The translations under genes were made by a program, and so were the position numbers. From Agarophyton chilense (Eukaryota; Rhodophyta; Florideophyceae; Gracilariales; Gracilariaceae): DNA of 64,000 nucleotides. The stretch lies in contig JARGXX010000100.1 in assembly GCA_030374765.1 (NCBI GenBank), positions 1,674,001-1,738,000 on the forward strand. Reading direction: 5' to 3'. The notes under the pieces are model-generated. The model was given only the letters and a program-made list of their open reading frames with translations, made no database searches and was not told the DNA's origin. The first letter of the stretch is position 1. Every line of letters starts with the position of its first letter. Shown piece after piece: positions 11,072 to 24,839 of the stretch.

Positions 11072-12550
11072 GGGGATGGTGTGAAGTGCTTGGACATGAT
11101 TAGCTCGAATTATTTGCCAGAAGTTTTTGAAATGGAAAAACGTCGGCGAGGATCTTCTTGATTAGAGCACGCGATGTGGACGGGCCCTTGATGGCAAAAA
11201 GCGGAAAGAAGATTGGGCGATTCGATGCGAACAGGAACTAGTTACGGTAGGCTTCTCGAAGGCGTGCACAGAAGAGAGAGAGGGGAAAGCGAAATCGGCG
11301 ATGACCTTTCGAAGCAAACAAATTGCTAACTTTGGACGAACAAAGAAGAATGTAAGACCGGAGAAGTAATAATACTTGTTTCAGGAGACTGAAAGAGAAA
11401 AGGGGAATGCGTCCTCATTTCTGTTTTGCATTTAAGGCCTCTGGAAGACCGGTGAGGAGAGCATGAGTAGGGTTGAGTGAGGCTGACTGTTTGCAAATTC
11501 AGATGTTTCATGTCTGCTTCGGAAAGGGAAACGCACAATTTGAATGCTAGATATGATAGAATAGATGCTTTGCTTGGCACTGTGAAAAATAAACTCTGCA
11601 GTCAGTTCGGGGTGAAGCATTTCATGTCTGAAGCGAATAGTGTCAGCCTGAATCACTAGTTCTTCTTTCAGACGTCGCTTACAAGCAGTCTGGTCTGCGT
11701 GTGAGAAGTCTCAGGGGTCCAGGAAACTGTCAGTCATTCAGATTGCACTGCTCCTGTTCTGATCTTGACATGCATGAATTGATAATTGTCAGTCTCTTTA
11801 ACATTCAGACATATTGGGTTGTCAGGTGCTATGGTAACGCTTGGTACTGTGCTACTGTCGAGGCTGCAGGTACTCTTTTCGGTATTCTTTTACAAAAGTA
11901 TACTCGGTCTCGAAGAATGTTCACTCTCCCGCTCTTTCCCTCTCTCCACTCTCTCAACCAGATAAACCCTCTTGTCGAACTCACAATTATATACTTAGTG
12001 AGTAGACGTGCCATCATCACTGTCATTGATTGTGCTTTCTTACTTTTGATCATCCAAAAGCTTTCCAGTATTTTAAAATAAGATCTGCTTGCAAGTCCAG
12101 AAACTCCTTGCCGCTGGCAAAATAGTTTTTACTTTTTGAACAAGTTGGAAAAGAAAAACGCAGCGCACCAAGTCTGCGCTAGAAAGCGTTAAGAGCAATT
12201 AATCTGTTGGAGGAATACTTACACCATTCAGCCAGTTCCTAACATATAACCGATTCTTAGTATTCTGTCTTAATAGACTGCGAAGCACTTGCGCATTTCG
12301 TCGGTAACCGACCCGTAAAGAAGTTCTACGAAAGTCTACAGCAGCCGATGCTTGTGAGCGCCGGCGGCAACCTACAAAAGGAGAAACGCCCCCATCTCTT
12401 CAATAAAAGATCCGCGGTGTCGGAAAGTATACCAGTCAACACTGAAAAAACGCCTAATTTTGTTAAAGTGATCACTCCCACTCCAACTTTAGTTAACACT
12501 TACGACAGAAAAACATTCTTATCTTTGATCATAAATTACCGTCTCTGGAC
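11072..12550. other. AT-rich spacer without a supported gene
   Basis: Only short open frames on both strands. It may contain the start of the gypsy copy whose gag fragment follows, but I could not recognise an LTR edge. Confidence 0.4.
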
Positions 12551-12559
12551 TACTTAGAG

Positions 12560-13275
12560 CTCAAACATGAGTGGCGTCTGAAAATCGAGACAGGCGGATG
12601 CGTGGCATTTTGTTATCATATCGGTATTCCACCCGACATTGCCCAAGACCGACGCCAGTTCTATCCGCATTTTTTGTTCGCCTGTACAATCATTAGAGCG
12701 GCGATGTTGCGGCACGTGCTGTACAACTCTCCCCAACAGGAGCAATTGCATCGAAATTCGTTTCTTCTGTGAGTCTCAAGTTTGGTGTTGACCCAAAATT
12801 CTACAGTCTGCGATCGTACTGGGGATCATCGAGAATCTATCCAACTATGCGGAATTGACGGGAACAGAGTTACCGACATAAGATACCAGGAATTGCGAAG
12901 AGTTGAAGGACTCTATCAATTTGGAAATGCTAAACACTCTTGTCCGCACCAAACATAGGTTAGATATTAGTGAAAAGAGCGCCGAATCGCAGATTTAATC
13001 TCTTTCCATGGCGTCCCATCGACTCTTCCGAATGAACGGTTGTGTTTGGTTACTTGAAAGTAACCAGAATGTAGCCTTTTATCACATCTTGACGGTCATC
13101 AGACCGAAACCCTTGCGTGATAGACTCGAGTCGGATTTCGACTTCGTGTGTTATGACCACTGGAAGGACTTCAAGAAAATTATGAGGCAATATGTCAAAG
13201 CGTTGAGGGCCTCTCCGGTATTGGGCACAGGCCAGCCCACTTTGAAGTGTGAACCCCTCGAAAGATCGCTTCCTA
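12560..13275 (+). mobile_element. Gag fragment of a G1-family gypsy element, abutting the palindrome edge
   Basis: Plus-strand reading resembles the gag of G1 (48,635-49,390). The clearest block is HI..VIRPK.L...LE(S/T)D.D followed by (W/R)K(D/E)F. It is oriented opposite to the G1 copy that begins at 13,275, so two members of one family meet head-on at the left edge of the inverted repeat. The fragment is truncated and has several breaks. Protein similarity to G1 is moderate, so it is a separate, older family member and not part of the duplication. Confidence 0.55.
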
Positions 13276-16200
13276 CTCAACACAATCCTCAATGCTGGAA
13301 AACTCAAGTCCGGGATAAGAGAGAATGGGTCAATGATAAATATCAGGTTGTTGTGATCTGTGTACAAGTCAAAAACAGCAGATGTGACGACCATCCAGTG
13401 CATTCGCTCAAGCGTAGCAAGAATGGCGAAGGCCTCCTTTTCCAGTATAGACCACCTAAGCTGAGTTTCGTTGAACAATCCGGAGCAGAAATCTAGAAGA
13501 CTGTGACTTTGCTCTGTATGCAGTTTGCAAAGGTCTGCAGTAGGTGTTTGGGTGATGATGCCGGACCATATCGGTTGGGAAGCGTCAGTGTACACACAGA
13601 GTCGTTGGTTGTCATCACGATGAGCGAGAGTGACCAAATTGGAAAGGGCATGTACGCAATCTGAGAAAGCTTTGCTCTCCACTTTAGTCCAACTGAGACC
13701 AGTTTGGCCTAGTTTGGCAACTTCTGTCTTGGTTCTCTTCCCTGATCGCTCATATACGGGCTTCAAGAAGTCATGGAGGGCTGAGATGAGATTAGAAAAG
13801 TCCGGTATACCCATTTTGACCCACTGCATGGCACATAAGAACTGTTGTAGGTGCACTCCATTGGCTGGCATCTCCGTATGCAGTAGACCGTACATTTGTC
13901 GAGGTTCATACCGTACTCCTTCCGCGCTGATGATTCTTCCACACCACCTGATTGAGGTTGCGAAAAGTATGCACTTCTCGGCTTGGAGGCGAATGAAGTA
14001 CTTCGTACAGAAACTGAAGAGCTTCCGAATTCCTTGCATTATTTCTCCGACGCTTTCAGCATGCAATGGGATGTCATCCAGCCAGTATAGTAAAAGTTTT
14101 CACATATCTTTGGGGAATATCTCGGCGGGCACGGATTGCAAATGCGTCGTCGCGTTGGTTGTTCCGTGTAGCACACGGGTGAGGGAGAATATTCCATCAG
14201 GGATTATAAACGACTGCAATGCTTGGGAGTCTTTGTCCAAAGAAAACTGCCGGTAGCCATGGGAAACATCAAATACGGCAAAATACTGAGAGCCGGAGAG
14301 CTTCTCTAGTTCGTGTTCAATATTCGGCATCAGATATTGGTGGCGTACTTTGAACTTGTTGACAGGACAGGGGTCTACCTTAAATCTGAAACGTGCCGGT
14401 CGTGGTTTCGGGTAAGTGGGGCGCTTGCCCAAGCAGTAGTAGGGTTTGGGTATGCCATTCCGGCGTTGACCAGATCTGAGACAAAGCGCTCAAGGAATTT
14501 TCGCTGTTCTCGTGAGTAGTTACGCAGTTCCACTCTTACGGGCTTGGCATCTACCATTAACTTGATTTCCAACTAACGGATGTTAGCAGGGGATCCTACA
14601 GAGAAAGAGGCACGACAAATGTTCTTGTGTTCCTCGACAATCTGTCCGAGAGTTTCAGAGTCTTCGTTGCCCATTCCGTTCCTTCTGGCGCCGTTTATTT
14701 GCTCTTTTGGGGCTTTCCCAATCGCGCTGTGCTTCGTCCCGTCAATAGGGTCGAGCAATTTAGGGTCTGGGAATGGGTCCTGCTCCCACTTTTCCCTGTG
14801 GTAGTTTACAGTTGGACGAATGAGACGTTGAGCTTCAGTAAGTTGCCAATCTGCAGTGGGTTCTTGGTTCAAACGCGCGAACTTGATACGACTGACATAA
14901 CCTCCGTCAAATTCATCTGTCGGGTTTCCTACTTGCGAACAATCTGCCCCATCTAGTGCAAACTTGTTGTGATCCAAAAGCGTTCGGGTGTCTACACGGA
15001 GATGGTGTAAAACCCGGCGGCGAATAAGGAGATCTTCGCCTGCGAGCTGATCATCTGCTACCATAAACATGATGTTGACTAGCGCAAGACTTCCCAATGA
15101 TAGATGTAGAACAGTTCGGGTTGAATTCCATGTACGGCTGGTCGCTGCCGTCATCACATCGCCCTGTGGCGTTGATGGATGTATGTCCATCTGAAATTGT
15201 GATGGGACAAGAAGGAGAATGTTCTCCAGGGGCGGATGGACGTAACCTATCCACTGTTCCCTGAATAGCATTATGCTCTGAAAATCTTCTGCTTGACCTT
15301 GAAGATCCGTCTGCTGCCTTCCGGGTCTTTATCTTTTCGATCACCGCCTTCTTCTCTCATTCGTTTGCCAAATCACAATCTTCTATCCAATGACGGCGCT
15401 TATTCGCCTTGCATGGCGGGTGAATGCAAAAAGGTGAAGGGCGTTTAGATCTGTAACGTCGATTATTTTGGGAGGATTCCTATATGTCAACTGACTCCCG
15501 CGTCCTTTCTCCAGGTGCATTGGCGCAGCTTTCTGGTTCTCTACGACTGCGAGTGGTTCTTTGCCTTACAGGGCCGTTGTCTACAACTTGTAAAGCGTCA
15601 GCAACTGAAAGCTCATGCTTCATAAAACCTCGAAATTCTTTCCTGTATGTGCAGTGCCCCAGATCCAAATCCGTCTCCAGGCATCGCTGCAAAGTCTTTG
15701 GGCGAACGGCAGAGACTATGTGCAAAACTACAGTGTTTGGAATGTCTTAAATGAGCCAATTCATACCATTGTTACGAAGCAATGACATGTAGCTTGTAAA
15801 CAGTTGTTCCATTCGGGAGGGAGAAGAGAAATCAAACATATCCATTTTCAAATGTTTCTCTATTAGATAGTTGACTGTGGAAAGATTGAACGAGTCCTTA
15901 TCTTCCTAAGCTTTTTGTTCCAGGTACCTTCGCAAAGCTGTCTCTGACAGTTCTGAAGTCTTCGTAACTCCTGAGATGTAGCCAAGTTGAATAGTCGACT
16001 CCAACCAGTCTGCGTGAACGCAGCAGCTGATATTTACTGGACGAACAGGTTCCGTAGTAGTGGAGTCAACGACAGCCAATTCGAGTGCGCGGGCTGTGAC
16101 TTCTTTGGCGTACTGGTCACAGGTTCGAAGAAAATGACGGAAAGAAGCTGCATCTGTTTTGAAGAGACGTGGATGCGCTAGAGAAAAAGATACAGAGGAC

Positions 16201-16570
16201 GGTTGCTGCAAAACAATGAGGTCGGTTTCCACATTGTTCGCGATAGATGGCGAAGCATTCGAAATGACGGTGATAGAACAAAAATACAAAGTAAAAACGA
16301 ATGAGCCTCACGGAATTAGGCTAGTGATCACTGTGGTGACCAGAGGGTCAGTAGAGAAAAAGTTCAATGAACTGTTTTAGTAAAGCAGGCCAGTTTGTTG
16401 CGCTTTAAGTACTGCATCCGACTCCTTAGTGGAGAAGGACTTGACTCACTACTGCTACCCAGCCATTGGTTTCATGCTACCTAGCCTAGTTGTTGCGTGG
16501 CCTGCTGTTCACTCAAAACGGACTCGGATCCCTTTTGAGGTTATGCGTTTGTCCGAGTGCATCACACATG
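13275..16570 (-). mobile_element. Left copy of gypsy element G1 (truncated), minus strand
   Basis: Mirror image of the G1 copy at 48,300-51,592. Reading on the minus strand it carries a leader/LTR-like region (about 16,570-16,300), gag (about 16,290-15,480), protease region, reverse transcriptase (about 14,570-13,800) and RNase H (about 13,620-13,290), where it ends at the palindrome edge. Visible motifs include FDVSHGYRQ in RT and YTDASQPIWSG in RNase H. An AATAAA lies at about 16,577. The integrase is absent from this copy. Old, broken in several places. Confidence 0.75.
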
Positions 16571-17680
16571 TTCTTCAATAAATTATCTTCAACATTCCTC
16601 TGCAAAAAGTAGACTGCTTTCTGTGCGATAGACTTACACACCATGAGTCTTAACGAGAACTGCTTTTACCATTAGCGTCTGTGTTTTTTTTACTTGTAGT
16701 ATTCTATGAGAGACTGTAAGTATCTTGATGGCTGTTAGATGTCCACTTACAACACCACAGATTCCTGGGTTCGCCTTGCCAGCAACTTTTTCGATAAGCG
16801 GAAGAAGGTGTGTGAAAGGGAATGATCAGAGAAGCCTGCGAAAAGTGACAATGCGTGTAGACACGAGACAATGTTCCAAATACAGCGGAATGCTAAACTT
16901 AAAAGACCGGCTCGAAAACCAGTGTGCACATAAACAAAGAACAAAAAAAACAAGAACAACACATATTCCAAAAAAAAGAAAGCAGTATACATCGCGAAAG
17001 GAAAAAATATCCTCGAATCAGGAGTTATAGCACAAATGCGCTTAACACAGAGAGTAAAGGTGCTTTTTAGTAGATGGAGACAATAGGATTTCTAGCGAGC
17101 ACCTAGATAGTGGTTAGTTGGTTTGTTGGTTGGCCTTTGCCTTTTTCATCCGGAGCCAATCGCCATATATTGAGCCGAGAGGCAACGGAGCTACTGTACT
17201 GTAATGTCTACAATGTGGTGTGCCACAAAGTGATTACTTTGAAATAAATAAATGAATTATTTGGCGGTCAAATCGTGCCAGCGTACAGAATTACAGTGCT
17301 ATTAAAGCAATCCTAAATTTCAAATTTTCCCTGATGTATTCTTCTCATATCATCTCGTTATCGAGTACTGTACCAAGAATAGATTATGAGTGCCAATAAC
17401 TGAATGCTACACATGCCTTTCGCCAAGCGCAGAGCACTTGCAACACAAGAACAAAAAAAGGTATCGGCAGCGGGCTTTACTCTGGCTTCCCGATCTCAAA
17501 AAAAATTTCAAAGTGTTGCATCTCATCTTGACCGTTATTTGAGTCTTCTTTTAAAATCTGCGGAATTCTTGATGAGAAATCTCCGCTATGTGGTGCATTC
17601 ACAAACGTTGTAGGACGACCCTGATCATCCAGTACATCATCACATAACTAGCTCTTCGAGATGTTCAACTCCGAGATCAC
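16571..17680. other. AT-rich block between G1 and C3 (left arm)
   Basis: No recognisable protein. An open frame at 16,725-17,030 ends in lysine-rich low-complexity sequence and is probably not a gene. The block is one of the best-conserved parts of the two arms (identical or nearly so over 16,700-17,200). It may hold LTR sequence of G1 and C3, but I could not place LTR edges. Confidence 0.5.
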
Positions 17681-20600
17681 TAACAGTGCCATTTCCCGCT
17701 TCTTTCTCGGGTACTAGCCCACCATATCTTTCTCCCACAGCAGCCGATCTGCCACCATCATCGTCTGCGAGTCAGAACTTTCCTCACAATGCGGACCTCG
17801 TCAGACGTAACCATGTGCAGCACACTGCGCTTTTCACTCGTGCCCTCTGGGTCTACCTCGCCACTAGCCGCGGCGAACATCTCATTGCACAATACATAGT
17901 CTCTGATCGAATTTCTGACGATATTCCGTGGTATTTGCTATAAAGGAGCGACTGGCTCAGCCACTGTGTGATTCCGGACAATGTGGTTAGCTGCATTGGC
18001 TCCAAAATTATGGCAGAAGCCCGCAAAAATTTCCCGCGATTAGTGTACCAGCGGATGCGTCGCGAATCAACAGAGAAAGTTGAGATGCAGCGTCCTGCGT
18101 ACGAACCCGGACAGTTGGTGGTCTCGTCCCAAAATGCGAAACTCGATATTCTGAGGCGGTTCCTCGAAGAATCTGGGATTCCTCCCGATGCCATTCAAGT
18201 CGACCGACAGCAGATACTGAGTCTATTGTACTCCTCGATTTGGAACCACCCTGTTGCTCCAAGCCTGTGAGGTTGCACCCCCGTTGTACTACAGTGGACC
18301 GTTTAGCGGTATAGCCTTGAGATATACTCCTTCAATTCTGCTTCCATGTACTTTTTACTCTTATTTTTCTTTTATTCTGTGATTCTCTAATTTTTTTCTT
18401 TCTCTTCATGATACTTCAATTCACTTCTTGTCCCCTCAGGAATGATATTAAATCAGGCTTTCTTGAGACCATCATACCAATGAGAGCTTCATCAGTATTG
18501 TGTGGGATATCGACCTTAGCCCTTCTACGGTACAATGACACGTGAGATCGTGATAAGTGATGTATGGGCTCTCGTGTATCATACCCGGGCCGATGCCCGT
18601 ACCATAGTACCCTAAAAAGGAAAACGTGGTCGCTAGCGTGCTATCAATTGCATATGATTCGTTGGATAACGTACTCATCGCCATAATTAAGTGGCTTTGA
18701 GGCCAAGACAGCGCTCCTGTTATCAAGTCCTGCAGTACGTACTTCTTGTATACCTGAACGATTGCGCTCGGTGATTGATTGCTCCCTTGAAGTATCTGGT
18801 GCCCCGTTACGGCCATCATCTGGTTTGAAAACTTCTTGGTGTCTCAGGGTCAGTCTTCTGGATTCCCGTGACCTTCTCGTTTCGGCCGAGATCTCCAACT
18901 CAACACTCGGTTTATCAGGTTCTTTCGGCGATGAAGCGGTGTCTCTTCTCATTGTACGCCTTACTTCTGACTTTGAGAGCAATTTTGATTCTACCCTAAT
19001 CTTAGCGCTGGAAGTGTGGCATATTCTCTTTTGCGCGGCGTCCTCCAGCGTGTAATCAGCCGATAAAACCTTGAAATTGAACTCTGGTCTTTTAACCTCA
19101 ACTCCATTACCCTCGACATTGAGATCTCGTTTCTCTTAATGAGATTTCTTCGGTTTTCCACTGACATCCGTGGCTTTCCATCAGAGGAGTGAAACATTCC
19201 TGCTCATTTCAGCGTTGTCCCTATAATGCGCTACTTCAGGTGGCGTAACAGTTGCGACCTTTGGTTCTCCTGTTGATGGTTTCACGACGCGAGGTGGACG
19301 ACCATCTTGAAATGAAGCTTTCTTCTCACTCCTCTCTCGACCTTGTCAGAATTTTTTACCTGAACGTGGCGTGATGTGCGAGATGCAGCTCGCTTCGTGC
19401 TCACGACTCCTGAAGCCAAATCTGCTCCCATTGGACCTCCGAAATCCAACATTTCACCCACTGATGCGCGGTGTAGCAGCGGGCCGCTTACTGATGGTAT
19501 GGGCCAGTTCTCCGGATCGTGCCGCCCACGTTGCAATATTTTTGGGTTAATTTCGTTCTTGGGTGGCAAGTTTGCAGGCGCCTAGTCTGCATGACTCTGC
19601 AGTGGTGTTTGCGCCGCAGTAGTCACAAGAGCCAGATCTTTTTGCTGCACATCAGCTTCAAGGCTCGGCACAACGCAAGCCAAAGTTGAACTTGGAGCAC
19701 TCACCACCCTATCGCGTGTAATGTGCTCAGCCTTTTCATCCCTTCGGATAACAACCGTGTTCTTATCGACTTCAGCAACTTCATGCAGTCCACTTGCGAC
19801 GAGCACTATCTTATGATGGCGTTTTCGTTCCTTTTTTTCTCCGGTTTAACGGTTATTCTTCATTTCAATTCTCACGAAGAGTTGTCCTCCAACTCGGATA
19901 TCTCGGTGGGCGCACTGCACTGACGCGTCGTGATTGCGCTTGTATCGCCGGGTTGAAGCGTGTATAGTGCGTTTACGAAGGTTGTCCCTTCAGTGTACGT
20001 GAAACTGAGCCGGCATCTGCATTTCCTCATCTTCAGCTCTGTCCGAGCGGATCTTAATCGGAAAAGCCGATGAGAGGCTTGATACAACCAGCTCTAATGG
20101 CGTTAGCTTCGTACTCGAATAATCCTGCGTATTGTACGCGTAGCAAAGCATGTCTTTATAAACAACCTACTCCTTCCTGTGTAAAGCGATGAAGTGCCGT
20201 AGTGCGGCGAGTAGAGTACTGTTATACCGTTATAACTGCCCGTTATATTGCACATGATACGTCGCGGTGAACAATTTACTAATTTCAAGTATCTTGCATA
20301 CATTTTGAAAGAAGCTTGCAACAAGTTGCCTACCATTCTCTGAGAGCTGAGCATTCTGTGGTCCGTATTAGTTAACCCAGTGGGGGATAAACTCTGGAGC
20401 TATCATGGTAGCTGTGATCCATTTCAGCAGAACAGTTTTGACCGGCTTGGAGAAGCGATTAGTAGATTCGAAAAGGTATCTGTTTCCTCGCTTCGAGCGA
20501 ATCAGTTCTTTGAGTATATAAATAGTGACATACTGTATAGGCGCTATTGGCAAAAATACCTTCAGTGGCTTCTTCTTCTTCCATATATTATCTCGATTTC

Positions 20601-23600
20601 AAGTGCATGCTGCGCACAAGTTTGATATCGCATGACAATCCATTGCCATAGTTAGCCAATAGAAATCCATTCTGAGGTTGAATATAGCTTCGTCTCTTTT
20701 GGATCACGAAACAACTGTGAGTAGTGAGCCAATTGAAGTGCTCTGTTCTTCAGAACGTGTGGTATCACGATTTGGTCATGCACTTCGACAGTTCGAACAA
20801 AAACTCCTCGATCATCAAGACAAAAAGGTATCTCTTCCCCCCCGCAGTTAAAACGCGAGCAAAAAGCCGTACAGGAGGCGATTGTGACCTGTTCACGAAA
20901 AAGCTCTTCGAAAGTTACTCGTTCCAGTTGATCTTCGGGATCCGTGTTCGTAGTCTGAGTCACCGGTAAATCAAAAGCGTAATCTTCTTCCTCTGTGGTG
21001 TTCTCTTCTTTTATATCTTTCGTTTTCGAAGTCTTTCTTACCCAAAATGGTATACCATCATCGATTTCCAATTGGATTTCGACTAAGGTTTCGAATCACG
21101 ATATGCGTCAGCAAGAACGTTTGAAATTCCGTTCTTGTAGTTGACCGTGAAGTGAGATTCGGAAAGCTGTTAACCCCATCGCATTGACCGTTCCAAAGGG
21201 TTCGCAATGGATATGAACCACCTCAAACATGAGTGATCGGAATTGGCCATAAATTGTACTTCTTGGAAATAAAATTGTAGGGTGGTTACCGCCCATACCG
21301 AAAGAAAGGTATTCCTTTTCTGATATTGATTAGTTTTTCTCTATGTGGCCGTTACCATTATCCAATACAGTATCGTCTGCCATCTACATGCGTTTGAAAA
21401 AATGCACATCCTACCTGATAATCATGTTTGTCCCTGTCGACGGAATACGAAGATCCGTTTTCAGAAGTAATAAAACTGTTTCCGATGTCTGCGTTCGCAT
21501 CAACTACTCGAAGGCTTCTGTCTCGGATGTAAGTTCCAAACTAATTTAAGATTACAGGTGTCCTTTCTTCAGTAATGCATTCAGAGGCGCTTCGACATTC
21601 GAATAACGCGTTACAACTCTTCTGTAGATGTTACAGAGCCTCAGAAATGCTCGTTATTGGGTCTGTGTTCTCTGAGATTTCGCCTCACGAATTGAAACGG
21701 TTTGAACTTCTTCTATTTCCAGCGTTTCTGGTCCGATGTTGTTTCCCAGATACTTCACTTGGTTTGAAAACCATTCTCTTTTCTTGATCTTCAAGGTAGT
21801 TCCAATCGCATTTAGCTTCTCGAGGATCCCCTCCACATCTATCAATTTATCTTCAATATTGTTTTTGAAGGCAATGATGTCATCTAAATGGACGAAGCAT
21901 GTTTTCCACTTGTAGCGCGACAAGATAATATCGATAGCGCACTCAAACGTCGCAGGAGCATATTTTAAACCAAATGGTGCTCACTTAAAGCGATACAGTC
22001 CTGAATAACAGGCGAATGAAGTTTCATCTTGGTCTTTAATGGTAATGGGCACTTGAGAGTATCCCCAATTTGCGTTCAGCTTAGTAAACGCATTGGCTTC
22101 TCCGGGACTGTCGATACACTCATCCAAGCGCGGTAACATGTATACATCCCTTGTAGTTACTGCATTCAGTTTGTGATAATCAACGCAAAAGCGAGAAGTA
22201 CCATCTTATTTGAGAGCAAATGCCATTAGAGTTGCCCAAGCTGATTGAGCTGATTCAATAATTTCCTTCTCTAGCACGCAGTCAACTTGTGTTTGTGCGA
22301 TCTGACGTGTACGCGGGCCTTTCCGATAAAACCATGGAGAAATGGGTCTGGTACTCGGTATTACGTCTATGTGATGTTCAGTAGCGACAATCTGGCCATT
22401 CTGACCGTTCCACATATAAAACGACTGGTGCCGCTAACGTGAAGCACACGATAAACAATAACATCGAAGCATGGTTTTCTAACCGAGCGGCAAGTGGTAC
22501 AGTTCCAAGAGATTTTCTCGGTCTTTTATTTTCATCCCAGATGTCAGGTACCCGTGTCTTTTGGATTCGATTTTGGTCTTCGGTTCGCATATCACACAAT
22601 CTGATAAAGTTTGGACCGGTTCCGGTATTCAAGACAGTGAGTTTGTGTGATTACAGTGATTGAGACAAGCCGATGTCGTCATTGACCTTGTAATTTTTAC
22701 GAGCCATGACCATGAAGTACTCAGTCTTTTTTGTTGGACACACATATCGTCTCCAAAGGCTTTCAAATATACAGTCGAGCTGTACTAGTTTGGTGACATC
22801 CAAAGAGCTATTAGACCTCATAAAGACCATCTGTTGAACTTTTTCGAAGCGAGGCGATGCCACTTTCTCGGTCGGCGTTCTTGTCTTGATCACAACCGAC
22901 ACTCTGGGAGCGTCTAAATTTAGGTTCCTGTACGAGCGTAGTTCTTTTTCGCCATCTTGGAGTTACTTCCATCTAGAAATGCAGCGGCCTATGATGCTTC
23001 AGTGTTCCAAATTCCAGTGGGACTCTTTCGGGAATGATCGGAAGTACCCCACACTTTGGCCTTTCACTATGACTGACCTAGTAGACAGGTGCGCTGTGCC
23101 TTTGAGAGGGATGTAAAATTCAGGGCGACTCGATGTAGCTCCCTAACGGATAGGGTAAATATCGATGACAGATAGTGTCTTCCCTAGCAATTGTAGCACA
23201 TCAGACAGTCCCTGTTCATTCTCAAATGAGCCTGATTTTGTCCACGGGTATCAACCCATCCTGGTATCTTCAAAGTGAGTCCTACCGTGCGCGAGACGAT
23301 GGCATTACCTCTCTGAGCTTTTTTGGCGCTGCTCCATAGAAAGCATATCATCCTCCTTAAAAGATTCAATAAAAAGGAAATTCCGTAGGAGGTACAGAAC
23401 CTTCTGGGTCGTCCAAATAATGAAGTGAGTCCTCCATGGGCTGGCTTGCATGATGTGATGTATGCATCGAGACGAACGAGTCTTCTTCCGATTCCAGATA
23501 CAATAATTTGCTTCGCTTCACAGTTTGTTAGGGATCTTTCGCTATAAGGGGGTACGATTCTAAGTGAAGTTTCCCATCGCCACGAGCACGAACGGCTTCG

Positions 23601-24290
23601 ACCTCAGCCTGTGCATACTGCACTGATTCCAAAAAGCTAACACGAGCATGATTCTCCCGATGACGTGCTACGAATGACTCGATAGTGGGATTCAAGTCAT
23701 CGACGAATAGCCTCATCTTATCATCAGTAGAATAAACATTTCCACAACGGGTCGCTGCATTGTTCAGTCTTGAACTGTATTCAAAATTTTTTCACAAAAA
23801 CTCTGAAAAACATCCCTGTGATTCAGGATAGTTTTTCAAATTGAGTTCGACGTGTCAAAACTTCGCAAAAGAAACTTCACAGCTTCTGCCCGACTGGTGA
23901 CTTTACTTTCATCAAATGTACTACCACTCAAAGCGCTGTATTGCTCTAAAAAAATGCAATTAAGAAATTTGGAAGGGGGACGAATATGTGAGCTTTATTT
24001 TTTTCTAAAGTGTCGGTTTCGGCATTAAATCGACTTAGGAACTCCAACAAAAGTATTGGATCCTTTCCAGAAAACATAAGACCATCGAGTCAAATCTTCA
24101 AACAATTGATATGATCTCTCACTTTCGCCGTTTCGCGACCAGATCGCTTGCTTTTTCGCAAATTTAACCGATACATGCGTGTTGTCGGACTAAAGCTGAT
24201 TGACTGGAAGAAACCGTAAAGCGCGGAAGTTGAGACTACTGGATGGGTTGAAGGTAAATGTAGGGGTAGAATGATTATAGTAGGAAGGAG
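17680..24290 (-). mobile_element. Left copy of decayed chromovirus C3, minus strand
   Basis: Protein similarity to C1 is visible along the minus strand in gypsy order: gag (about 24,200-23,530), zinc-knuckle trace (about 23,200), protease (about 22,900-22,500), reverse transcriptase (about 22,415-21,650; CFVHLDDIIAF), integrase N-terminal region and core (about 21,070-20,100), a long hydrophilic tail and a chromodomain-like remnant (about 18,690-18,530; GDEYVIQRI). The antisense ORF lies beyond it at 17,686-18,270 on the plus strand. The element is old with many breaks. LTRs could not be delimited; 17,680 and 24,290 are approximate. Confidence 0.7.
17686..18270 (+). pseudogene. Antisense accessory ORF (aORF) remnant of C3, left arm
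   Basis: Plus-strand sequence opposite to the C3 pol. It begins with a proline- and serine-rich leader (PFPASFSGTSPPYLSP) like that of the other aORFs. It then has an ALFTRALWV...LIAQY segment, a SDWLSH.VIPDNV segment matching the DW...IALPDN block of the copy at 441-1,637, FPRLVYQRM matching LIYQRL, and a C-terminal FLEESGIPPDAI matching FLREVGLRPSEI in C1. The central conserved part (the GYFVPYQ and VELPP region) is missing, so it is internally shortened as well as broken. Its ATG end faces the expected 3' LTR. Confidence 0.6.
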
Positions 24291-24479
24291 TTAAATGGTT
24301 CAGAAGCTCGTCTTCCTATGCTTCTGCATCGCCTTCTTCATTCAAGCAGTCCAGAAACACGCAGAGAAAGATACAAATCACTTAATCAGGGCGTTTTCAT
24401 TGGGTATGAATACTGTAGCTTTTACGCGCTCTTGGCGTCCCTTCGAGCCTACTCCTCTTCAATTTGCCTCTGTCATGTC

Positions 24480-24839
24480 CGAAAGAAAAAAACTAAAGAA
24501 GGTGTCAGAAATTGAATAATTCCAACCGATATAACCCTTTGCATTCGCAACCAGTCTGCAAATTCCCCAAAGGGTCATCAGACGAGGTAGTGTGGACTGG
24601 ATGAGGGCGATGTTCTTTTCTCTGCCGTTTTTTCGGAGAGGATGTTGTCCAACACACCACACTTTTTCCTTTTGGGCGACAACACTGTCAGAAAAATAGT
24701 GTTTACTTCCAGAACCGGTTTCTGTAGCATCAGCTCCAGGAGCTAGCCAAAATTGCCTTCCTCAGTGTTCTCCACAAGAGCGACGCATAAACCATTGTGT
24801 AGCGGAAAGAGACATCCGTCCTCGCATCAGACCCAACAG
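24480..24839 (-). mobile_element. Ty1/copia remnant flanking C2 (left arm)
   Basis: Mirror of the sequence at 40,029-40,390. The part next to C2 matches what follows the copia NPADAMTK motif in such elements (a short L..L....L....W.MR pattern on the minus strand). It is the target into which C2 inserted. The extent away from C2 is uncertain. Confidence 0.45.
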
